This document shows, piece by piece, positions 35,543 through 44,725 of a stretch of DNA of 64,000 nt. Every line of letters begins with the position of its first letter. Position 1 is the stretch's first letter. The notes under the pieces are model-generated. The model was not told where the DNA came from and did not search any database. It was given only the letters and a program-made list of their open reading frames with translations. Origin of the DNA: Salinibacter sp. 10B. GTDB taxonomy: Bacteria; Bacteroidota; Rhodothermia; Rhodothermales; Salinibacteraceae. The stretch lies in NCBI RefSeq assembly GCF_002954405.1, contig NZ_MQWC01000004.1, positions 934,990-998,989 of the forward strand, read 5' to 3'. Position numbers and translations under genes: made by a program.

Positions 35543-37582
35543 ATGTCCTTCTTCGATACTCGTCGTCTCCTGGCAATCATACTGCTGCTTGGCTGCAGCG
35601 TCCGTCCCAGCCTCTCGCAGACTCAGCCGGCCCCCTCGGTTTCCGGGACGGCGCCGTCCCCACACGCCATCTACGAAGATTCAGCCTTCACCCGCGCCGT
35701 TCAAAGAGGCACCCGCACTCGAAGCGGCCGGCCCGGCCCTCACTACTGGCAGCAGTACGCACATTATACCATCGAGGCCACTCTTCGCCCCGACGCGAAT
35801 CGCCTCACCGGGCACGCCCAGATCACCTACCTGAATCGCTCGCCCGATACCCTCCGTCGGATCGCCGTCCACCTACGACAAAACCTGTTCCGTCCCGAGG
35901 TTGCGCCGGAGGCTTCAGTCCCTTCCACAGAGGGCATGTCCCTTCACCACGTAGCCGCGGACGGACATCCTCTTTCTCGCTCCGAATCATCGGCGGATTC
36001 TACCTATCGAGTGGACGGGACGGTCGCCTGGCTTCACCTGCCCGGCCCGCTCCTTCCTTCTGATAGCGTGTCCCTCTCCTTCGAGTGGCATCACACGCCC
36101 CCGCCCGTGCCCGCCGACGGTCGTCAGGGTCGTGAGGGCACTGTTTTCTTTCTCGGATACTGGTACCCGCAGGTCGCCGTGTACGATGACGTGGACGGCT
36201 GGGTCGCACGCCCCTACACGGGTCAAGCTGAATTCTATATGGGACAGGCGGACTACGACGTGCGGCTGACGGTCCCGCCTCACTGGCTGGTGGGCGCCAC
36301 GGGCACGTTGCAAAATCCAGAGGCCGTCCTCTCGGCCCGATCACGTCGGCGTCTGGCTCGAGCCCGCCACACAGGAAACGTCGTGCCCATTCTGGAAGCG
36401 GGGGAGCAAGGCACTGGTGCCGCTACACGACCCGCCGGGCCCGATTCAATGGTGACCTGGCACTTCTCAGCCCATAGCGTGCGGGACTTCGCCTGGGGCA
36501 CCAGCGACCAGTACCTGTGGCACGCCACTCGTGCCCTCGTGCCTCCCCCCAACAGCCGCTCCTGGAAAACGCCTCGTACTCCAACAGAGCGCCCTCCCTC
36601 TACCGCTCCGGACACCGTACTCGTTCACAGCTTCTTTCGCGCCACCAACGCGGCGCGGGCCTGGCCAAAGGGGGCCCGCCATACTCGGAACGCCGTCGAG
36701 GTACTTTCGGCCTACCTGCAGCAGCCCTACCCGTACCCCTCCATGACGGCCATGGAAGGCGTGCTCCAGAGCGGTGGGATGGAGTATCCGCGAATCACCA
36801 TCATGCAACCGTGGGCCGACAGCCTGAAGCTTGCTGGCGACCTGATGCATGAGGTGGGCCATATGTGGATCCCGATGGAAGTAGGGACCAACGAAAAGCG
36901 TCACGTGTGGATGGACGAGGGGATGACGCAGTTCAATACGGCCCAGGGCATGCGTCGCCTTTACGGCCCCGGGCCCCGTCCTAGGGGACGAGCCAACGAC
37001 TCCGAAACCGGCCAGCGGACCACCTATCTTCGCATCGCTCGGCGCGGGTACGAGGTGCCCCTCATGCGTCCCGGCGACGCGATCCCGAGGGCTCTCTATT
37101 TTGACCTTCCGTACGATAAGGCCGCGCAGGTCTTTACCGCTCTTCGCGGTGTGGTCGGGAAAGAATCTTTTCTCCGTGCATACCGCGCTTTTTATGATCG
37201 GTGGTGGGGAAAACATCCGCAGCCATACGACCTCTTCAATACCTTTGCCGACGTGACGGGTCGCGATCTGTCCTGGTTCTGGCATACGTGGCTTTACACC
37301 ACGGCTACGCTTGATCAGGCCATTTCTTCTGTAGAAACGCAAGGAGATTCGACCCGCATCACTGTTGCCAACCGAGACCGGGCTCCCATGCCGGTCCCCC
37401 TTGCTATAACTCGATCGGACGGTTCGACGGAACGCCATACTATTCCGGTTAACGTCTGGCTGGAGGGGGCCAATCAGCACACGATCACTGTTCCGGCTGC
37501 CCCTACAATCGAGCGTGTGGTTATCGATCCCGAGGAGCATTTTCCGGACCTGAACCGCACCAATCAACAGTGGCAGCGCTAA
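35543..37582 (+). CDS. secreted M1-family zinc metallopeptidase
   Basis: The 679-residue product starts with a signal peptide (TRRLLAIILLLGCSVRPSLS; the Cys could be a lipobox but lacks the usual small residue at -1). It has an M1 aminopeptidase-like N-terminal beta domain, a GGMEYPRI motif in place of the classic GxMEN, and the zinc site HEVGH (436-440) with the third ligand Glu459 exactly 18 residues later. Family members of this type are periplasmic or outer-membrane aminopeptidases. The stop codon TAA is also the left target-site copy of the MITE that follows. ATG at 35543 is chosen because the signal peptide starts there. Confidence 0.88.
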   Translation: MSFFDTRRLLAIILLLGCSVRPSLSQTQPAPSVSGTAPSPHAIYEDSAFTRAVQRGTRTRSGRPGPHYWQQYAHYTIEATLRPDANRLTGHAQITYLNRSPDTLRRIAVHLRQNLFRPEVAPEASVPSTEGMSLHHVAADGHPLSRSESSADSTYRVDGTVAWLHLPGPLLPSDSVSLSFEWHHTPPPVPADGRQGREGTVFFLGYWYPQVAVYDDVDGWVARPYTGQAEFYMGQADYDVRLTVPPHWLVGATGTLQNPEAVLSARSRRRLARARHTGNVVPILEAGEQGTGAATRPAGPDSMVTWHFSAHSVRDFAWGTSDQYLWHATRALVPPPNSRSWKTPRTPTERPPSTAPDTVLVHSFFRATNAARAWPKGARHTRNAVEVLSAYLQQPYPYPSMTAMEGVLQSGGMEYPRITIMQPWADSLKLAGDLMHEVGHMWIPMEVGTNEKRHVWMDEGMTQFNTAQGMRRLYGPGPRPRGRANDSETGQRTTYLRIARRGYEVPLMRPGDAIPRALYFDLPYDKAAQVFTALRGVVGKESFLRAYRAFYDRWWGKHPQPYDLFNTFADVTGRDLSWFWHTWLYTTATLDQAISSVETQGDSTRITVANRDRAPMPVPLAITRSDGSTERHTIPVNVWLEGANQHTITVPAAPTIERVVIDPEEHFPDLNRTNQQWQR

Positions 37583-37731
37583 GAGACTGTTGTGATTGTG
37601 CCGGATTGAAAATCGGAGAGGTGTTTCGCCGAGCTGAGGGGACCGTTAATATCCTAACACAGACGGATCTCGACGATCTGCGGTCGTTACGCTCAGCTTG
37701 AAATGCGATCGCGTGAAACCAAAACAGTCTC
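37583..37731. mobile_element. MITE-like element (copy A), 149 bp
   Basis: Terminal inverted repeats GAGACTGTTGTGATT and, at the right end, the complement of GAGACTGTTTTGGTT match at 13 of 15 positions. The element is flanked by a 3-bp direct repeat TAA (37580-37582 and 37732-37734). Its inside matches, in reverse orientation, the element at 44726-44884, most clearly around GACGATCTGCGGTCGT. No coding capacity. The short target duplication and ends would fit mobilisation by an IS5-like transposase, which is inference. Confidence 0.8.
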
Positions 37732-37839
37732 TAAGAATGGACGGGAGCTGCACTGCACACGCAACCGCAGTTGGTCCCCTTCGTTCGTGGCAAGTGTCGG
37801 TCTGCGATTTACATCGGTCTTGATCTGTCTCTCCCACCT

Positions 37840-38874
37840 ATGGTGCTTTCGGCCTCCGCTTCTCGTATCCGTGCCTCGATCCCCCTCCTCTCGGTCCTCT
37901 TCGGACTCTCTCTCCTCCTTTTCGGAGGATGCCAACCCAAGACTGACACTACACCGTCCACATCCTCCTCCACAGACACGCCTGCCCGCACTTCGAACTC
38001 TGATTCCACGCGCTTCGTCCCCCCGGACGACGTGACCGTTCCGGACGGAATGGTCTACGTACCTGCCGGCACCACGCGCATCGGTATTTCCACCGAGACC
38101 TGGAACGCATTGAAGGCCCAGAAGCCCCCCGGTCCCCGCCACCTTTTTGGACGAAACGCCCATCCGGCCTTCCGTACACACGTCGACTCATTCGTTCTCG
38201 ATGAGCATCCGGTGACAGTTGCGCAATTCCGCAACTTCGTGGAGGCCACTGACTACACGACACAGGCAGAAAAATTCGGAGATGGTGCGGTTCTTCGTGG
38301 AGGACGTTGGCGGTTGGTCAAAGGCGCGACCTGGCATCATCCTCGGGGTCCCAAACAGCCGGCAGCCCCGGACTCTCATCCCGTAACACAGGTCTCCTGG
38401 AACGACGCACAGGCCTATTGCGAGTGGGCCGGAAAACGACTCCCAACAGAGGTAGAGTGGGAGCACGCCGCCCGGATGGGCCAAGAACCCCGCGCCCTCT
38501 GTCTCTGGGAAGGCTCTTGCAACAAGCGCTCGGCCCGCCTTGCACATGCCAACACATGGCAGGGCCGCTTCCCTATTCAAAACACTGCTGCTGACGGCTA
38601 CCGATACACCTCGCCCGTCGGAGCCTTCGGGGAAACGCCCCTCGGCCTGCAAGACATGAGTGGAAACGTGTGGGAATGGACGGCAAGTTGGATGCGTCCC
38701 TACGAGAAGCGTGGCACTAGCTTCACCCCCTCTAAACGCAGTGAGCGGGTACAGCGTGGAGGCTCTTTTATCTGCAACGAATGCGGGGGGTACTACCTTT
38801 TTTCGCGCTCCTCCTCAACCCCGAAAACGACCCTCTTTCACGTGGGCTTCCGGTGCGCTAAAACCCCCTCTTGA
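37840..38874 (+). CDS. FGE/SUMF1-like lipoprotein
   Basis: The 344-residue product has a lipoprotein signal peptide (SVLFGLSLLLFGGC, lipobox FGGC), an acidic Ser/Thr spacer and a formylglycine-generating enzyme type domain (about 60-340). Typical motifs are WNDAQAYCEWAGKRLPTEVE, TWQGRFPIQNTAADGY and MSGNVWEW. In active FGE two cysteines are spaced C-x4-C after GGS; here the sequence is RGGSFICNEC, so the pair is Cys312 and Cys315 (C-x2-C) and the following Tyr-Arg-Tyr-Arg is not kept. It may not generate formylglycine by the known route. No sulfatase is nearby. ATG at 37840 places the signal peptide correctly. Confidence 0.83.
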   Translation: MVLSASASRIRASIPLLSVLFGLSLLLFGGCQPKTDTTPSTSSSTDTPARTSNSDSTRFVPPDDVTVPDGMVYVPAGTTRIGISTETWNALKAQKPPGPRHLFGRNAHPAFRTHVDSFVLDEHPVTVAQFRNFVEATDYTTQAEKFGDGAVLRGGRWRLVKGATWHHPRGPKQPAAPDSHPVTQVSWNDAQAYCEWAGKRLPTEVEWEHAARMGQEPRALCLWEGSCNKRSARLAHANTWQGRFPIQNTAADGYRYTSPVGAFGETPLGLQDMSGNVWEWTASWMRPYEKRGTSFTPSKRSERVQRGGSFICNECGGYYLFSRSSSTPKTTLFHVGFRCAKTPS

Positions 38875-39122
38875 GACCTATTCTCCGCTCCCTTCTTGAC
38901 TGACCAATCCCCCAAACCAAAAAAAGAAACGGGTTTCACCTCTTCAGGCGCCCCTCATGGCCAATAAACTGAAATTGCAGTTACTAACCGTTCGTCTACC
39001 CCGTCTCTATTTGCGATTCCGGTCACTTCAACCCATCATAAGGGCGGCATGATTTTCATGTTGACTACACGGATCGCGACGCAACGTCCACCGTCCTACT
39101 TTCCCGCTGACCTTGCAGAATC

Positions 39123-40583
39123 GTGGCTGAATCGATGGAAAAATCAGATTCCGAAGCAGGTATTTCCGCAGTAGCGGACGATAACATCGGCAAAATCCTT
39201 TTTCTCTCCCTCGTCGCCGCGCTGGGAGGCTTTCTTTTTGGTTTCGACAGTGGCGTTATCAACGGCACCGTTGACGCCCTCCAGTCGGAATTCAACTCTG
39301 GGGATGTTGGAACCGGTTTCAACGTTGCCTCCATGCTCCTGGGGTGTGCTGTAGGGGCCTTTTTCGCGGGAAACCTCGCCGACAAGTTCGGGCGCCGTCC
39401 GGCCATGATCCTCACCGCCATTGCCTTCATCGTAAGCGCCTGGGGATCCGGCATTTCGAGCGGTTCGGTGGAATTCGTCTCCTTTCGCATCGTCGGCGGC
39501 CTCGCCGTCGGCGCTGCTAGCATCCTCGCCCCGGCCTACATCAGCGAGATTGCCCCAGCCAGCATCCGCGGAAGCCTGGGCACCTTGCAGCAGCTCATGA
39601 TCGTGATCGGCCTCTTCATGGCCTTCGTAAGCAATTACTTCATTGCCGGAGCGGCCGGAAGTGCCCACGAGGTGTTCTGGTTCGGCTTCGACGCGTGGCA
39701 GTGGATGTACTGGATTGAAATCGTGCCGGCGGCCCTCTTCCTCGGGTCGCTGCTCGTTATTCCGGAATCGCCTCGCTACCTGGTCGCAGCCGAAAAAGAA
39801 GAGGAGGCCCGAAATGTCATCAACAGCCTCTCCACCGCGGGCAACGCCGACGAGAAGATCGCCGACATCCGCTCCACTCTGGAGGGCGGTCGGCCAAGCA
39901 TGTCCGACATCCTCCACAAGCATACGGGGAAGATTCACCCTCTCGTCTGGGTGGGGCTCGGCCTGGCCGCTCTCCAGCAGTTTACCGGCATTAATGTCGT
40001 GTTCTACTATGGCGCCACGCTATGGCAGGCCGCTGGCTTCACGGAGTCCACGTCTCTCTTCAGTAATGTCGTTACGGGTGCCGTGAACATCGGCTTTACG
40101 TTCGTTGCGATTGCCCTCATCGACCGTCTGGGGCGAAAGCCACTGCTGCTCGTGGGGGCCCTGGGACAAGCCGTTATGCTCGGGATTATGGCCTACGTCT
40201 TCGGCACGGCCGGCGTCGCGGAGTCGGGCAGCCTCCAGCTCGGACCCACGACCGGTACGATCGCTCTCGTCGCTGCCAACGCATACGTCGCCTTCTTCGC
40301 ATTTTCCTGGGGGCCGGTAATGTGGGTCATGCTCGGAGAAATGTTTCCCAATCGCTTCCGGGGCGCGGCCCTGTCGCTTGCCGGTCTGGTGCAATGGCTC
40401 TCAAACTTCACCATCACGATGACCTTCCCAATCCTCTTGGATTCGATTGGGCTCGGGCTCTCGTATGCGATCTACTCCGCCTTCGGAATCGTGGCGTACG
40501 TTTTCGTCTACACGTTCGTGCAGGAAACCAAGGGACGAACCCTGGAAGACATGTCGCGGGAAGCAGAAGAAGCCCCCGCCTGA
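39123..40583 (+). CDS. MFS sugar:proton symporter (sugar porter family)
   Basis: The 486-residue protein has twelve predicted membrane helices and sugar-porter signatures: GFDSGVINGT in helix 1, DKFGRRPAM in loop 2-3, IPESPRYL after helix 6, QQFTGINVVFYYG in helix 7, DRLGRKPLLL in loop 8-9 and ETKGRTLEDM at the end. The Q-Q-x-T-G-I-N stretch lines the sugar site in XylE/GLUT-type carriers. Hexose or pentose uptake is likely. A GTG at 39123 or an ATG at 39135 may start it. It is convergent with the MGMT-like gene, with a 4 bp gap. Confidence 0.92.
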   Translation: MAESMEKSDSEAGISAVADDNIGKILFLSLVAALGGFLFGFDSGVINGTVDALQSEFNSGDVGTGFNVASMLLGCAVGAFFAGNLADKFGRRPAMILTAIAFIVSAWGSGISSGSVEFVSFRIVGGLAVGAASILAPAYISEIAPASIRGSLGTLQQLMIVIGLFMAFVSNYFIAGAAGSAHEVFWFGFDAWQWMYWIEIVPAALFLGSLLVIPESPRYLVAAEKEEEARNVINSLSTAGNADEKIADIRSTLEGGRPSMSDILHKHTGKIHPLVWVGLGLAALQQFTGINVVFYYGATLWQAAGFTESTSLFSNVVTGAVNIGFTFVAIALIDRLGRKPLLLVGALGQAVMLGIMAYVFGTAGVAESGSLQLGPTTGTIALVAANAYVAFFAFSWGPVMWVMLGEMFPNRFRGAALSLAGLVQWLSNFTITMTFPILLDSIGLGLSYAIYSAFGIVAYVFVYTFVQETKGRTLEDMSREAEEAPA

Positions 40584-40587
40584 TCCC

Positions 40588-40956
40588 TTACTGCGGCTCC
40601 TGTTCCGGCTGGCCGTCCTCTCCCGGTACCCATCGGTGCTGTTCGAGGTCGACGTGTCCCTCGTCCGTAAACGTGACGTTCTCGCTGCGGAGTCGCTCTT
40701 CCATCACGTCTGGGGTCTCGAAGTGGCGACGGCCCGTGAGGGCTCCGTAGCGATTCACGACACGGTGGCACGGCAGATCGGTGCCAGCTGCCTCATTCAG
40801 TGCCCACCCGACCGTCCGTGCCGCCCCGCGTCGCCCCAAATGCTCGGCGATGTCACCATAGGTCGTCACCCGTCCGGGCGGAATCTGCGCGACGACATCC
40901 CACACGCGTTCGAAAAAGGACCCCTCAGAATCTGTCGCGTCCTCGTCTGCAGGCAT
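40588..40956 (-). CDS. MGMT/ATL-family DNA-binding-domain protein
   Basis: The 122-residue product is only the C-terminal winged-helix domain of O6-alkylguanine-DNA alkyltransferase: IPPGRVTTYGDIA, the Arg-finger region AARTVGWAL and the active-site motif PCHRVV. Alkyltransferase-like (ATL) proteins of this size usually have Trp or Ala in place of the Cys; here the Cys is present. It may flip and mark alkylated bases for excision repair or retain some transfer ability. It ends 4 bp from the sugar transporter and lies 48 bp after the PduO gene. Confidence 0.85.
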   Translation of the reverse strand: MPADEDATDSEGSFFERVWDVVAQIPPGRVTTYGDIAEHLGRRGAARTVGWALNEAAGTDLPCHRVVNRYGALTGRRHFETPDVMEERLRSENVTFTDEGHVDLEQHRWVPGEDGQPEQEPQ

Positions 40957-41004
40957 CGGAAAAAGGATCTGATATCATCGTCCACTCGTGCCGTACACTT
41001 CGCC

Positions 41005-41574
41005 CTAGGACTCCTCCTCCGGCGACCAGGTGTCTTCCCGCACGCCGGCCTGCTTGTTCGCCCAGCGCGCCAGCACGAAAAGGAGGTCGGAAAGACGATT
41101 GAGGTATACCTTCGTATCCTCATTGATTGGAGTGGAGGCACTGGCCTGTACTACGAGACGCTCAGCCCTCCGACAGACGGTGCGGGCGGAGTGTAGCGAC
41201 GCCCCGGTCGGGCATCCGCCCGGCAAAACGAATTTCTTCAGCGGCTTAAGATCCGCGTCGAACGCGTCGATCCGTTCTTCTACCCGCTTGACGTGGTCAG
41301 ACGTGATGCGGGGCACGACCGGCTTCGCATCGACGGGCGTGGCTAGATCGGCCCCAACGACGAAGAGTTCCTCTTGCACGTCCCCGAGCACAGGATCCAG
41401 GCGCTTGGCCCCCGGTCCATCCTGCAGATGTGACCGCGCCAGTCCGACGACGGAATTCGCTTCGTCCACGGTGCCATACGCATCGATCCGTGGGTTGCCT
41501 TTCCCCACGCGCTCGCCGCCAAAGAGAGAGGTATTACCGTCGTCGCCAGTGCGGGTATAGATGCGATCGGGCAT
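41005..41574 (-). CDS. cob(I)alamin adenosyltransferase, PduO type
   Basis: The 189-residue protein has the PduO-type hallmarks: RIYTRTGDDGNTSLFGGERVGK (ATP-binding N-terminus), IDAYGTVDEANSVVG, FVLPGG and the SARTVCRRAER helix with the conserved Arg-x-x-x-R-R-x-E-R. It transfers the adenosyl group of ATP to cob(I)alamin. ATG at 41574 gives the exact family start; the longer frame is unlikely. It follows the BtuD-like ATPase by 82 bp, so import and activation of cobalamin are probably linked. Confidence 0.94.
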   Translation of the reverse strand: MPDRIYTRTGDDGNTSLFGGERVGKGNPRIDAYGTVDEANSVVGLARSHLQDGPGAKRLDPVLGDVQEELFVVGADLATPVDAKPVVPRITSDHVKRVEERIDAFDADLKPLKKFVLPGGCPTGASLHSARTVCRRAERLVVQASASTPINEDTKVYLNRLSDLLFVLARWANKQAGVREDTWSPEEES

Positions 41575-41656
41575 AACGAGACTCGAATGAGCGGAGCTGT
41601 TTGAGGTGAACCGTGGAGGGCTAACACGCACGCTTCGGACGGGCGTTTCGGCACCG

Positions 41657-42490
41657 CTACCCAGACACGGCCGAGGGCACTCGGGCTTCTTCCTTCAGGT
41701 TCTCGTTCGCCCTCTCAGAAATCGGGGCAAGATATTCAATACGAGGGGTTCCATCCGCACGGTGCTCGATACGCGCATGCATGCCAAATACATCGGCGAT
41801 ACACGTCGGAGTCAATACCTCCCCCGGCGCCCCGTTGGCGACGAGCCGCCCTTCATGAAGCACCAGCAAGCGGTCCGCGTAGCGAGCCGCAAGCTCCAGG
41901 TCATGAAAGACCGCTAGGACCGTCTTCCCCCCACCAACCAGGCTCTGCACCTGGTCCATGAACGAATACTGGTAATGCACGTCGAGGTGCGAGGTCGGCT
42001 CATCGAGCATCAGCAGATCGGCCTCCTGCACGAGCGCCTGTGCAAGGAACACACGCTGCATCTCCCCCCCACTCAGCGACAAGACCGACCGCGACGCAAA
42101 GCCGTCCAGATCCACTCGGGAGAGAGCCTCCTGGACAAGCGCTCGATCGTCGGAGCCATAGGCCTGTAGCCAGCCCCGCTGCGGGGCCCGTCCCAGCAGG
42201 ACGAGCTCTTCGACCGTGAAGTCGAACGTGAGCGACGGGGCCTGCCGAACGTACGCAAGCCGCCGGGCTCGCTCCTGGGCCGACCAGTCTGCGACCGAGC
42301 GCTCGTCAAGCTCAATTCGCCCGTCGAACGGAATGTGGGCCCCAATGGCACGCAGAAGCGTTGTTTTGCCGCTCCCATTCGGCCCAATGAGGCCGACCCA
42401 CGTGCCTGCCTTCATCTCAAACTCGATCGCCCGAAGAATTTCGGTGTTTTCAAGCTGGACATCGACGTTCTCCAGAGAAAGCAGCGCCAT
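41657..42490 (-). CDS. FecCD/BtuD-type ABC transporter ATP-binding protein
   Basis: The 277-residue ATPase has Walker A GPNGSGKT (36-43), Q-loop VRQAPS, signature LSGGEMQR, Walker B LLMLDEP and H-loop VFHD. It belongs to the iron-siderophore/cobalamin importer group. Because the next gene is a cobalamin adenosyltransferase, cobalamin is the likelier substrate. No permease or binding protein gene is adjacent, and no cobalamin riboswitch motif was found in the 137 bp leader. Confidence 0.88.
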   Translation of the reverse strand: MALLSLENVDVQLENTEILRAIEFEMKAGTWVGLIGPNGSGKTTLLRAIGAHIPFDGRIELDERSVADWSAQERARRLAYVRQAPSLTFDFTVEELVLLGRAPQRGWLQAYGSDDRALVQEALSRVDLDGFASRSVLSLSGGEMQRVFLAQALVQEADLLMLDEPTSHLDVHYQYSFMDQVQSLVGGGKTVLAVFHDLELAARYADRLLVLHEGRLVANGAPGEVLTPTCIADVFGMHARIEHRADGTPRIEYLAPISERANENLKEEARVPSAVSG

Positions 42491-42627
42491 GAACAGGCGA
42501 GAGAAACCGGTGAGGGAGAGAGAGGTGTGTCTACGACCGGGGGCATCGTGAGATTCGTCCGATCCTTTTCTCTCCAGACGGCCCTGGAATCCAAGAGGAG
42601 AAGACGAGTCTCTTCTTCCAAGCGGCC

Positions 42628-43797
42628 TTACCGTATGATAGAAATACGACGCGTATTCGTGGTGGAGGGCGTAATCGCCCGTAGAAAGTATATGCCACTA
42701 GCAAGCGATGTCGTCGGCATACGGGCCCGGATGGGTTCCCGAACGGGTCCGGTACGAGAGATCATCGTTCGAACCCGTCGGCCGAGCGCATCGAAGAGAG
42801 CGACGTCCATCCGTTGCGTCCCCTCCGTTTGTACGGTCACCGTAATCGGCCGTCCCGCCGGCAATGGATTCGGCCCGGACACCCGGAGCGCAGTTTCTGG
42901 ACGGATATCCACCGATTGGGGCGCACTGTAATGTGCAGAGCCGTCCAGGTCAACCTGCTTCAAGCGGAATAAATGCGTTCCTGTCCTCAGGACATCGGTC
43001 TCGAAACGGTAGGACTGCATTTCGGTGGTGGTGCCTGCTCCCTCCACAAAGCCCCGTCGGGTCCATTGGTCGCGTCCCGGGAGCCGATGCTGAACCGCAA
43101 ATCCTGCATTTTCCGTCTCCGAGACCGTTTCCCAGCGCAATACCCCGCTGCTCCGATCCGCCGCAACGGTGAAGGTGGCCAACTCAACAGGGAGTGCTCC
43201 CCCAGGCGCATTTGCATTCGGAGAGCCCTTGCTCCCATCGGACTGGCCCGCAAAGTCGCCCGTCCGATCCGTCGCCGCCTGCCAGTTGGACGCCGAGTTG
43301 TTGTCGCCATCCGCCCCGGCCACATATTCCAGCGAGACATCGACTGCATTCGGCCAACTCCCCGATTCATCGTAGTGGACCCGGTCAATCTCCGTCCCCG
43401 TCGGATCTTTCAGCACAACATAATCCGCCGAGTTGGTGTGACTGATGGCGTTCGCGTAGTCGTACGCACAGCTGACCCCTCCATTCTCACTTGGAGTCTC
43501 ATTTTCGCAGAGCACTGCAAACTCCCCACTCCCGACTGTAACACTGGTGTTGATATCGTCCTGCCGGGGATCGGCCCCGGATGGATCCTCGTCCACTATC
43601 ACCCAGTTCTCTAAATCAATTGAAGTGGCGGTTGTGTTGTATACTTCGATGTACTCCTGATCGGAATCCGTCCCGGCAGGGGCGTACATGATTTCAGTGA
43701 TGATGAGATCTCCTTCAGAGGCTCCAGGTTGGGCATAGGAAGGGGCAGACACGACTCCTCCTGTAAGCAGAAAAAGAATTGATAGCGTGAGTCGCAT
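42628..43797 (-). CDS. secreted lamin-tail-domain protein with type IX-like sorting module
   Basis: The 389-residue product has a signal peptide (RLTLSILFLLTGGVVSAPSYA), a lamin tail domain (about 28-165, with DLIITEIMYAP and YIEVYNTT) and a C-terminal region shared with the protein at 46197: an LPVEL-x-x-F start, a fibronectin-like strand pattern (SETENAGFAVQH) and a terminal GIYFLRA-x(n)-RISIIR sorting end. The last part resembles type IX secretion C-terminal domains, so the protein is probably exported to the cell surface or medium. ATG at 43797 is preferred to the TTG six bases upstream. Confidence 0.82.
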   Translation of the reverse strand: MRLTLSILFLLTGGVVSAPSYAQPGASEGDLIITEIMYAPAGTDSDQEYIEVYNTTATSIDLENWVIVDEDPSGADPRQDDINTSVTVGSGEFAVLCENETPSENGGVSCAYDYANAISHTNSADYVVLKDPTGTEIDRVHYDESGSWPNAVDVSLEYVAGADGDNNSASNWQAATDRTGDFAGQSDGSKGSPNANAPGGALPVELATFTVAADRSSGVLRWETVSETENAGFAVQHRLPGRDQWTRRGFVEGAGTTTEMQSYRFETDVLRTGTHLFRLKQVDLDGSAHYSAPQSVDIRPETALRVSGPNPLPAGRPITVTVQTEGTQRMDVALFDALGRRVRTMISRTGPVREPIRARMPTTSLASGIYFLRAITPSTTNTRRISIIR

Positions 43798-43917
43798 ATC
43801 CAACGTGATGTGGTCATGAAAAATGCTGAGGATTGACTCCTACTTGCCAGACACATCTATGCCTTCTATATAACGTCAATTACAGACGATAGCCTCTTTG
43901 CGTCTCTCTATCCTCTC

Positions 43918-44658
43918 ATGACTTCTCTTTCGCTTCCCGACCTTACGGACCGATGCCTTGCCAACGAGTGGATGGACGATTTCTCCGTTGACGAACATCA
44001 TCTCCGGGGGGCTCTCCGTGATCTTCGACTCATCAATCGATTGCTCGGAGGATATCGTGCAACGAATACAATGCTCGATCCCCTCCTCTCCGAACGCTCT
44101 TCTCTTCGACTACTGGACGTAGGCACTGGGAGCGGGGACTACCTCGTGCACCTCGTACAACGCGGTGCCACCTTTGGCTGCCGTGTGGATGCAACGGGCA
44201 TCGACCTGAATCCCCTGACGGTGGGCCTCGGGCGTGCCCATCTCGACGCCTGCCTTTCTTCGGCTCTCCGCTCCCAGGTTCGGATCGACATCGAAAATGC
44301 GCTCCGACTTCCGTATCCGGACAATGCCTTCGACGTCGCGCACGCGGCTCTCTTCCTCCATCACTTTGATTCCGCCAACGCAGTTCAGCTTCTCAGCGAG
44401 ATGGCCCGTGTCAGTCGAATGGGCCTCGTGGTGAACGACCTGCACCGTCACCGTCTAGCATACCTTGGCATCTGGGGACTGAGCCGTGCTCTTGGCCTCG
44501 CCCCCATGGTGCAGCACGATGGCCCGATGTCGGTCCGACGGGGATTTCAACGACCCGAACTGGCGACCCTCGCCCATCAGTCCGGGGTCGGCGCCCCGCA
44601 CATTCGGTGGCATTGGGCCTTCCGCTGGACTCTGTCCACCGTGCCAACCGAAGCGTGA
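43918..44658 (+). CDS. class I SAM-dependent methyltransferase
   Basis: The 246-residue protein has motif I LDVGTGSGDY (about 66-75), the acidic ATGIDLNP motif, the RLPYPDNAFDVAHAALFLHHF region and VNDLHRHR after it, as in UbiE/COQ5-like small-molecule methyltransferases. It precedes a flavin oxidoreductase. Such pairs occur in quinone, alkylresorcinol/pyrone and other lipid-like pathways (for example next to type III polyketide synthases), but no synthase is in the window. The intergenic region to the partner now contains a MITE. Confidence 0.87.
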   Translation: MTSLSLPDLTDRCLANEWMDDFSVDEHHLRGALRDLRLINRLLGGYRATNTMLDPLLSERSSLRLLDVGTGSGDYLVHLVQRGATFGCRVDATGIDLNPLTVGLGRAHLDACLSSALRSQVRIDIENALRLPYPDNAFDVAHAALFLHHFDSANAVQLLSEMARVSRMGLVVNDLHRHRLAYLGIWGLSRALGLAPMVQHDGPMSVRRGFQRPELATLAHQSGVGAPHIRWHWAFRWTLSTVPTEA

Positions 44659-44725
44659 CGACAGCCCCCTGCCGATGGGCCCCCTCCCTCAATGATTTTC
44701 CATCACTACAGCGAGCACGGCCTAT

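Noticed and set aside
42491-42627. Cobalamin riboswitch in front of the BtuD-like gene
   Set aside because: The 137-bp leader is short for this riboswitch and no B12-box-like sequence was found.
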